A stretch of 64,000 bases of DNA from Parapristionchus giblindavisi (lineage: Eukaryota > Nematoda > Chromadorea > Rhabditida > Diplogasteridae). A program made the position numbers and the translations under genes. Of this stretch, positions 56,524 to 64,000 are shown one piece after another. The stretch lies in assembly GCA_943737045.1 (NCBI GenBank), contig CALSFV010000282.1:310001-374000 (forward strand), written 5' to 3'. Position 1 is the stretch's first letter. The number at the start of each line of letters is the position of its first letter. Under the pieces are notes generated by a model. It had not been told where the DNA came from. It did not search any database and saw only the letters and a list, made by a program, of their open reading frames with translations.

Positions 56524-58660
56524 TTGTGATAAGTAATGCCCTTCGAAATCTTGTTTGTTTTATCATAACGAACGTAGTTACCTTGTATGTTTATAAATTC
56601 GGAGTGGGCATTCTTAAACAATAGGTCTACAAGATAGAAAATTTTTTCTTTGACAATTTTATGTGGTAAATTTGTGAAAAGCGAAGCAAAATCTGCACAG
56701 AAAATTTTATTGTTTTGGCCATGACAAGTATTCAATCCATTTATGACTTTGAATGTATTTTGAATTGAGAAATAACAATTAGTACCATTCCGCCCAGATC
56801 TTATATTACAGTACCTTCTGAAGTGGTTTTGCAGGAATTTTAAAATTTTTTGAAGTTGAACAGAAACTGGTTTAAGACTGCTGTTATGTGCTCCTGTAAT
56901 GAATCTGAATTTTATTGGCGTTTTGTGCATTTTGGGAATACCATAAATACGTGGTAATGAACAGTCCAGGTTTCTTGTAAGAGACATGCTGAGTGTAAAT
57001 TTCAAATGATCTTTGATCTTTGATTCATAGTCTAAGTTATCAATAGGTTTATATGTACGTTCTCCTGTATGGTTTGTGTTCATTTCTTTTTCCATAAATA
57101 TCAAGTAAAGTTTTTTACAGGTAAAGGCATAATTTCCAGATGCTTTATCAATCATTGTAATTATGAAATCTTTCTTAAGTTTTTCCAATTCTTTCCTGTA
57201 TCTGTTTATATTTTGAGCGTCACGATTTATATCGATTTTGTTTAGCTTTCTTTCAATTACTGGAATGATATAATTCACAATATTCTCTGTTGTGTCTATC
57301 GACAAAGATTGTGGCTTTTTATTCTTTTTGACGAGTTTCGTAACTGCATCTTTGATGGATTCCCTTAAAGTATTTATTATAGTTTGTATATCACAGACTG
57401 GTTGCAATCTGTATTTTGTACCTTTATCAAAGATTGATACCAGTTCCTTATTTTTAATAATCCCAGTGTCTCCTGTACAGACATGTCCGTAATGATTATT
57501 TATGTAATTAGGATAATTCGAACAAGAACACTGTGAATTGAGTATGTATGATATATCATTCTCTGTTAGATTCTTTAAAAACTTTCCATAATTACAAATT
57601 AATGATGAAATTGGAGAATTCAATGAATATGTTATGCAAAGTTTAGGGTTTTCTATATCACTTATATTTCGGAAATAATCTTTAATCACTTTTGCATTGA
57701 ACATTTGATGTAAAGATATGTTTTCAATAAACTTTCCAAAGTATGGCAGTTTGATTAGGATATCGTTTTTAGACATACACTTGTCTTTACTTCTATAGTA
57801 TTTCCAATAATGAGGACATATTATACTAAATACTTTATATCGAGTTTTTAACGAGAGTAAATTAAATTCATTTGTGGCAGTATATACTTCCAATTTTCTG
57901 AGTGTATGATGCGAAAACTGTCTACCATATATAAATAATGATCTAGCTTCGAGATTACTAATATCACTAATAATATCCTCAACGGACACTGTAGATTTGT
58001 ATTTCGGCATTCGTCGTTTTTTTATTTCTATTTCCTCTATCTCTTTTGAAAGATTGAATAGGAAGAGTGTAAAATGGATGTGACTGTTTAGACAAAGGAT
58101 TGATATCTTCAGAGATGCAACCAAAATTAACTATTTGATCATTCAGACCAAGAGGATATGCTGAATTAAGTGACTTAATCCATAAAAGTTCTTTCTCTCT
58201 AAGTTCATCTTTATTCTTTCCGTGGTCTAAAATATCAATGGAGAAGGACTCTCGAGTATGACCGTTTTCTTTGAAGTGTTTGCTTAGGAAAGTATTTAGT
58301 TTATTTCCAGAAAATGATGTTCTATGCTGACTCATACGGTCTTTCACCGTTTGAGTGGTCTCTCCAACATATTGTTTTTGACAAATATCACAAGTTATAA
58401 GATATACAACATTTACAGAGTCACAACTAGTGTTACATGGTTTATTAGTCAGAAAAATATTATTTGTAATAGTGCTTATGACTCCTTTGTTCCATCTCAT
58501 CTTTGGACATATAACACACCGTCTATTATTACATGAAGATCCAATATAATCAGAATATTCTCCCAATGTGACAACTGCTCTACCTTCTTCCGTTCTGAGT
58601 AGCTTATTATAGTTAAAAGGGGGGATTTGGTTTTTGGAGGGAGGTTTTGCGAGCTGTTAT
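55824..58660 (-). pseudogene. GIY-YIG endonuclease plus Penelope-type reverse transcriptase (one frameshift)
   Basis: Minus-strand open frame from about 58660 (no ATG nearby; first stop-free codon after TAA) to 57979 has a CNNRRCVIC zinc-like motif, then VVYLITCDICQKQYVGETTQ (GIY-YIG core: Y...YVG), R and H residues, and EKELLWIKSLNS. The RT frame, 58124 to 55824, has IYGIPKMHKTPIKFRFITGA, CADFASLFTNLPH (first catalytic Asp), KGIPQGNNVSPQIADLTLAV and TYRYIDDLFHIS (catalytic YIDD). The frames join in an A7 run (58017-58023 on the plus strand as T7): one extra A explains the break. The nuclease nicks DNA and the RT primes there. RT length and motifs look complete, so this copy is young or only just broken. 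Confidence 0.85.
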
Positions 58661-58830
58661 AGGGATGCTCATCCCGTGGGCTTGAAGGCCGGTCGAACGG
58701 ACGACTAGGTGGGGCTGCCACCAAGGTGCGACTCCCTAAATAGGGAACCTGGATCTGGCCAGACCGCTTTACACCCCCACACTCCGCCCGACCTTTTGTC
58801 GGTGTGGAAAGGTGGTCGCTGCAGTCCTGA
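58600..58830 (-). other. GC-rich structured leader of the Penelope element
   Basis: Strikingly GC-rich against an AT-rich surround. Minus-strand hairpins: CCGACAAAAGGTCGG, CTCCCTAAATAGGGA-type, and GGGATGAGCATCCC. It lies directly 5' of the ORF and may be the RNA 5' end or promoter. Confidence 0.5.
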
Positions 58831-59608
58831 TCAATAAATAGTAATGATTAATTGATTAGTGTATCAAAATATAAGCCAGTTAATATTAGCTGAATAAGTG
58901 AGCCAACATTGTAACAAATGTAATATATAAAATAGTAAGATGTGCGAAATGCAGTAGCACAAAAGAGCGAAGGGTAGAAGTTTGGTGCGGTACTCCATAT
59001 GTGGAGTGTCAAGAGGCTTTTGCCAACATTTAGTTGGCATAATATTGTTTTGAAGGAAGAAGTGAATATATTGCTGTAGTGTGATTCTGCATTGGGAAGA
59101 AAATCATTAAATTTTATTGGAATCATAAAACGATGGATGTATTTAAATGAACGTTTTTAAACTAATATAGAAAATTAGATTTGAATGAATTGAATTTAGC
59201 TTTACTTAAGGATTGATATTAAGGAAATAAGACTGATTCTGATAGATGATTTTAAAGTTATTATTAACAAAAATATAGAAATTCAATATTAAAGTTGAAA
59301 TGAGTTTGTCAACGAACCCGCAAAGTAAAGCGGGTTCGAGACATTGCATAATCCACGTAGGATAAATCCAACGTGGTCGCTGTCTAAGTAATGACAGCTC
59401 AAAACACTTCCGAAGAAGGTTCTTAGTACATTTATTAAAACATATAGTAACAAAAATATACGAGAGAGTACATGAAAATTCAATATGAGGTGCTGTGTTT
59501 ACTATCTGATAATACAGAATGAATAAGTACAAGAAAGATGGATTCTCCAAGGATTGTGGAGCGGAGCAAGCTCTCACCTACACACAATACAATGGAGAAG
59601 AATGACAA
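58831..59608 (-). other. Penelope 5' region without recognised gene
   Basis: Contains the hairpin CGAACCCGC/GCGGGTTCG (59314-59339) and CCACGTAGGATAAATCCAACGTGG next to it. Open frames are weak. Confidence 0.4.
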
Positions 59609-60986
59609 TTAATGTGAAGTACAATATATCAAAGCATGCAAACGTACTCTAGTAATATTATAACATGCAATATAAAACTAGTTAAAGCCCCGCTGTTTCG
59701 GCCAGGGGTTCTAGACAGCGGAACCCTACTCAGTGGTGTTGGCCATCTTCAGTAGAACCACCACTGAGTATTGTTATCAAAATTATTGTATAATAGTTAG
59801 AGTATGTATCTAATACATACTCATCTCAACTAATCAACGAAACATGCACGAAAATAAAGGAATATTTATGTACAAAATCAAAATATCATGCACAAGAAAA
59901 TGAAATCAATATCCAAAGTAATGAGAATGTCACGAAACTATGAACATGCATGTTTAAATATAGGGTAAGTTTTAGACTACAAATAATGTTTATGAAACTC
60001 ACAAATCCTATCCTCCTCCCATCCACAAAGTATCCGTTGTTGAGAGTAGAGGCATGGTAGAAGAAGAGGTAGAGGCATTGTGGAAGAAGAGGTAGAGGCA
60101 TTGTAGAAGAAGAGGTAGAGACGAAAGGACGAACATGACCGAGACTAGCAAAGTGATAGTGAGAAAGATGATGATGATAATAGAGAGGATGGAAGGGAAG
60201 GTAGATCAAAGCGCATGTCTCACTCTATTGATTAGTAACTATGAGCAACGATCATTGATCAAAGTGTTATGTGTCTATACTAATCTCTACAATATCGATT
60301 GATTCAAACATTGAGTGCATATTTCAGCATTGTTAGCACCATACTTTATGGAAATATAAGGACAACTATTTAAAGTTCTAAAAAGTCTCCTATGTATCAT
60401 CTCTTTCGGGTAATCAATAGAAATAAAATATTTAACCATTGATTTTATTCTTATTTCGAAATCGGTTAATTTTGAACAATTTCTGAACGTTCGTATAATC
60501 TCTCCATGGAGAGTATTCAGACCCATTCTAATTGGTGAATTTGATTTGTAGTGAGGATATCTTATAACGTTAAACTGATAGTCATCTGTTTTGTTGTACA
60601 ATGTAGTATTTATTTTACCGTCTATCATTATATTGATTTGAAGGTCTAAGAATGCACATTCGTTATTTTTCTCATTTGTTCTTTCGAGTGTTAGTGAGTC
60701 GTGATACATTTCTTTAGTAATTTCAATGAAGTCAATAGTTTTGTCTGATATATGGAATAGATCATCTATATATCTATATGTTTTATTAAGTGAGAATGCT
60801 AGAGGATGACCATTTTTAATTTTATCATAGACGTATTGATATTCCATTACTGCCAAAGTCAAATCAGCTATCTGTGGTGAAGCATTATTTCCTTGAGGAA
60901 TTCCTTTCTCTTGTTTGTAATATGTTCCACCATAAAAAGCATAACTGTTTTCAAGAATATATTCAAGCATAAGCTTCACATCGTTT
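59609..60986 (-). repeat. Pseudo-LTR, upstream 5'-truncated copy
   Basis: Shares the 3' boundary TTAATGTGAAGTAC with 55150 and stops abruptly at CACATCGTTT inside the RT (motif KGIPQGNN onward kept, upstream RT missing). The 263-codon frame 61078-60287 is this RT C-terminus with about 30 unrelated codons in front. Confidence 0.85.
59690..59759 (-). ncRNA. Second copy of the hammerhead-like motif
   Basis: Same sequence as 55231-55300 at an offset of 4459 bp, with every helix and core base kept. Confidence 0.45.
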
Positions 60987-61202
60987 CTTATTGTTTCTTC
61001 CTCTTCCATATTTTGCCTAAATAAGTTTTCTGGAAGCATCCAATAAAGAATGACTTTCGAGCTCAACGATTTCATCATTATAAATTACATTAACAGTAAA
61101 ATTGGATTTTTTTCGTTTTTTCGAATTTTTCGAATTTTTTTCGAGGTTTTGAAACGAAAATTTTTCGTTTTCGAATTTTTTTCGTCCGATCATGTTCGCC
61201 CA
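60987..61202. other. Flank of the upstream Penelope copy, TTCGAATTTTT-rich
   Basis: Not shared with the downstream copy. TTCGTTTTTTCGAATTTTTCG-like phrases repeat at 61110-61180. It separates the pseudo-LTR from the resuming family A element. Confidence 0.4.
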
Positions 61203-61322
61203 TCCCTGGATGGTAGGACATGCCTAGAGGTACCGAAAACTGATGCTAACTCATTTCATGTTTTTCGCCCCATTCCGAAAAATTGTCATTTTAGGTCGAT
61301 TCTCACGTGACAGGCGTGATAT
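61203..61322. mobile_element. Right piece of the split family A foldback element
   Basis: GGATGGTAGGACATGCCTAG through GTCGATTCTCACGTGACAGG to GTGATAT matches the 49962-50100 arm on the minus strand. Confidence 0.7.
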
Positions 61323-61740
61323 GCTTGATACGAAACAAATAGCAACTGTACCTGCATATGGTCGATTCTCTATTACATGAAAATCTTTTTTACAGTATTC
61401 ATGTCCATTCTAATCAATAACATTTTTTTCGGGATCGATTAATTTGTCAATTGAATTGACTTACAATTGACTCATGAATGCTGAAGATAATCGATCGTGT
61501 GCAGGTACGGTAGTGATTTGACCTGCTTTTGATATATTTTAATAAAGAAAGAGAAACGAATGCTTTGATATATGACCTTGAATGTCTTCAATGAAAAATT
61601 GTTTCGTGATGTTGTCCTACTTATTGATTTTTATTTTTGATCTACAATCGAACGATTGTTAATCTACCGTAGCCCACAATCAGGCAGCTCTCAGTGGATA
61701 CCGTCACTCTGACGTACCGTGCCCATGCTGATCATTTCTA
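61323..61740. other. Intergenic interval upstream of the last gene
   Basis: No element or gene recognised. Confidence 0.35.
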
Positions 61741-61891
61741 TCCAATCATACCGACATGATCTACATTAGGTTTATCGGTTTTCTTTATCCAATCAATCAA
61801 TATTATTGATTCAAGTTCTTGCAGAGGCTCTATTTATACAGACGACGAGTATACCGTACTTCGTGCGCGCGGTCAGACGCCCACCGTAACC
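61741..61891 (+). promoter_or_regulatory. Putative promoter: CCAAT-like boxes and TATA-like box
   Basis: TATCCAATCATA (about 61739-61750) and TATCCAATCAATC (about 61787-61799) precede TATTTATA at 61831-61838, which is 54 bp before the ATG at 61892. Spacing is typical for a TATA-driven start; unproven. Confidence 0.35.
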
Positions 61892-63467
61892 ATGCCTAGG
61901 ACAAAGGTTCGGGCTATTACTGGAAATTTGTTTTTGACAAATCACTGTTTCGGTGAGTATATGGAATAAAGAGGGAAACTCTAAAATTCAGTGCGTTGAA
62001 TATTATTGATTAATTTTTTATCCAGGGCAGTTCGGAAAAAATATTTTCGGAAAATCGGAAATTTCCGGAAATATTTTCTGAAAAATCGGAAAATTTTCGG
62101 AAAATATTTTGTTATTGTTCTGGAAATACTAAAAACGATATTATTTAGCAACTTTTATTTTTAAACTCAAAATCTAAAAAATATAACACCATCTTTGGGT
62201 CCGTTATTGAGTCTTTTGAGTCCGTTTTGGTAGGTGTTAATTTTTTGAATGAGTAACTGCTCAATATTATCATTGTCGAGAGAGAGAGAAGAAGGCGAGA
62301 GCGAATAGGGGAGAAAGCACAGGTGATTTCGTAATACCATTAGGTCAAGGGATGTGAATCTGGTTGGTAAAGAGCTGCTGATCAGGATTGATGGTAATTT
62401 CGCCTACAGTATACTTTGGTCAGCATTCTTACAAAACAATCGTAATGAAAAAGAGAATTTATTACTCATTTTTGTTTTTTAATGTTTATTTTCATGAGAA
62501 AAATATTTTATTCAATGACTGTTAGTCAATAGAAATTTCCGAATTGACAATATTGCTACGATATCGTTTTTTCAAAAGATGTAATAGATCAACAATTTAC
62601 AGGCCGATATTCATGGCGGTTATTCTCCCGACGAGACAACAGTACCCATCGTGCTATATCGATCGATATCAAGGAAAGAGAATGGAGGACCGAAGATAAA
62701 TAATGCGATATGTAGGATCATGGTAAGTGTGATAGCTAACTTTTAAACGATATTGATCGGAAATAAAAAATTTTGCTGTTCTTGATCGATTATATTTTTT
62801 ACTATTTTTACTATTTTTAACAGAGTAAAAAGTAATCGTTCAGTGAAATTGTTTAAATCATATAATTCAGGCTTAGAATTTTCATGAGTCTTTATATTTT
62901 AGAGCTAGACCACATTTTAGATAAGATTTTTTAACGTGCAACAAAATTTCGAAAATATTTCTGACTGTTCATTAGGTTACGAAATGGGACAGATGTTCCT
63001 TACTTTTTATTGGGTTATTTTGCGCAGCACAAATGTATTGTCCATTGATCAATTATAATCAATTCTTCACGAATGCATGAATACATCTTATCGATCGTAA
63101 GTACTAGCCTCTAACATCGTAAATCTATCATTGTAAATCTTTAATCGTACTTTCGTTTAGACACTAACCAATCTTGACCCACCTTCGGACCCACCTCCAA
63201 GCCCGTATTCAAGACACCTACAGCGGTTAACAAAGTCGACGCAGCTGATCTACAGTATCAGGTACACACAGTCAGGGATACAGTAATTGTTAATCATGTA
63301 CTGCCACTGTTTTGTTTTTTCACCATGATATTTCGTTTTTAAGACCCTGGCCAACATCGACAACGAAGATACGCTTGGTCCGAGTGGTGAGAAGGGTGGC
63401 GAGAAGAAGAGTTCAAGGCTCCCATTCTCTATCTATCGTTCAATATCACTCATACATTAACCCATGA
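61892..63467 (+). CDS. Spliced gene of unknown function (partial model)
   Basis: Exon 1 61892-61952 (MPRTKVRAITGNLFLTNHCF, donor CG|GTGAGT, phase 1). Exon 2 62603-62722 (acceptor atttacag, donor ATG|GTAAGT; phase-0 reading contains YSPDETTVPIVLYRSISRKE). Exon 3 63161-63261 (acceptor tcgtttag, donor CAG|GTACAC; LDPPSDPPPSPYSRHLQRL). Exon 4 from 63344 (acceptor tttttaag), stop at 63465-63467 in the matching phase. Exon 1 to exon 2 does not match the phase-0 reading of exon 2, so an exon is missing from the model or exon 2 ends the protein early in the other frame. No family recognised. The strong splice sites argue that something here is transcribed. Confidence 0.4.
61953..62602 (+). other. Intron 1 of the last gene, with a TCGGAAAAT-type low-complexity patch
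   Basis: 62035-62110 repeats TTCGGAAAA and TCGGAAATTT phrases. No exon found that would correct the phase. Confidence 0.4.
62723..63160 (+). other. Intron 2 of the last gene
   Basis: AT-rich; nothing else recognised. Confidence 0.4.
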
Positions 63468-64000
63468 TGAACCTACCGTAGTCTTTCTGATTCAATAGCA
63501 TCTAATTAGCGATTGATTTTCACTCAAACATCTATATCTCACTGACTGATTCTCAATTATATAATATTTCGATCTCTTTCTTTCATTGTCACAAGATATT
63601 TTTCATCATTAGATCGTTTTTTAACACATTATGTCATTAACATACAAATTTAATAGAATAAAATACTTACGTTGCTGGTGATAAATCACTGCGATCTGAT
63701 CGGCTCATTAGCGAAATTTCCTTTTTGCATATCTCGGGAAATCTGCTAAATTTCAAAAATTCGTGCTACAATTCCCTAGATTTATTGAATATCTAGCTAT
63801 GGCCAATGCACCATGTTCAGAAAAGTTGTCGTTCATGAGTTACAAGATGGGCGACGTTTTCTAATTTCTCAATCAGATCGCCGTGTAAATCCTAATATGG
63901 TTTCGGTAGGCCTTGAGGCAGCTCATCTCCGTACATCTCGGACATTGTTTACAAATGATACGTTCCTATGTAAATTAGACTTTTCAAAAATAAATCGATA
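63468..64000. other. Window end, no feature supported
   Basis: No coding frame with splice support and no repeat I can match elsewhere in the window. Confidence 0.35.

Larger units (their letters stand above)
55150..59608 (-). mobile_element. Penelope-like retroelement with N-terminal GIY-YIG (Naiad/Chlamys-like order)
   Basis: Minus-strand element: GC-rich leader (58600-58830), GIY-YIG plus RT frames, then a 3' region with a 23-bp repeat and the hammerhead-like motif. A partial copy of its 3' part (59609-60986) lies directly upstream, the tandem pseudo-LTR layout characteristic of Penelope-like elements. Classical Penelope has GIY-YIG after the RT; here it comes before, as described for permuted PLE clades. 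The element sits inside a foldback element. Confidence 0.8.

Overview
The window looks like nuclear DNA of a repeat-rich nematode, most likely a Caenorhabditis-type rhabditid. It is AT-rich, introns end in TTTTCAG-type acceptors, and one start codon sits directly behind a TTTCAG that could be a trans-splice acceptor. The mobile elements (Tc1/mariner derivatives, a Maverick/Polinton, a Penelope-like element, many hairpin MITEs) fit that setting. There is no bacterial operon, rRNA gene, CRISPR array or intact classical tRNA. The species call is inference.

Layout. 1-8171 is one giant imperfect palindrome with 3.7 kb arms, hairpin elements at its tips and smaller hairpins mirrored inside. 8.2-14.6 kb is a run of further foldback elements. 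14.7-31.0 kb (minus strand) holds a split leucine-rich-repeat gene, reconstructed here as eight exons, whose introns are packed with palindromes. 31-36.99 kb is intergenic and foldback DNA. 36.99-39.03 kb (plus) carries a truncated, mutated RAD-51 recombinase copy. 39.46-41.82 kb (minus) is a TE-associated gene fragment split by a foldback Tc1 element. 42.28-44.6 kb (plus) holds broken nuclear-protein exons; one inverted repeat there encloses two correctly spliced exons. 45.1-49.0 kb is a decayed Maverick (coiled-coil protein, zinc-finger/integrase/chromodomain protein, double-jelly-roll capsid, short secreted-glycoprotein-like fragment). 49.2-52.0 kb is a nested palindrome. 52.5-54.8 kb is a foldback element whose arms are built from 126-bp modules. 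55.15-60.99 kb is a Penelope-like retroelement with its GIY-YIG nuclease upstream of the reverse transcriptase, plus an upstream partial copy (pseudo-LTR arrangement); both copies carry a hammerhead-like RNA motif. From 61.89 kb a spliced plus-strand gene of unknown function begins behind a TATA/CCAAT-like region.

How it fits together. Most non-genic DNA is inverted repeats nested in inverted repeats, often with TA (Tc1/mariner-like) or TTAA flanks. Host genes survive as exons between these insertions. Several elements can be ordered in time: Penelope inside an older hairpin, a Tc1 derivative inside a TE-associated gene, and a 200-bp hairpin inside a 690-bp palindrome.

The points I rate most worth checking are the hammerhead-like motif with an unusual strand order, the inverted repeat enclosing spliced exons, the modular foldback element, and the RAD-51 pseudogene. 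All calls come from reading the sequence; no database search was run.
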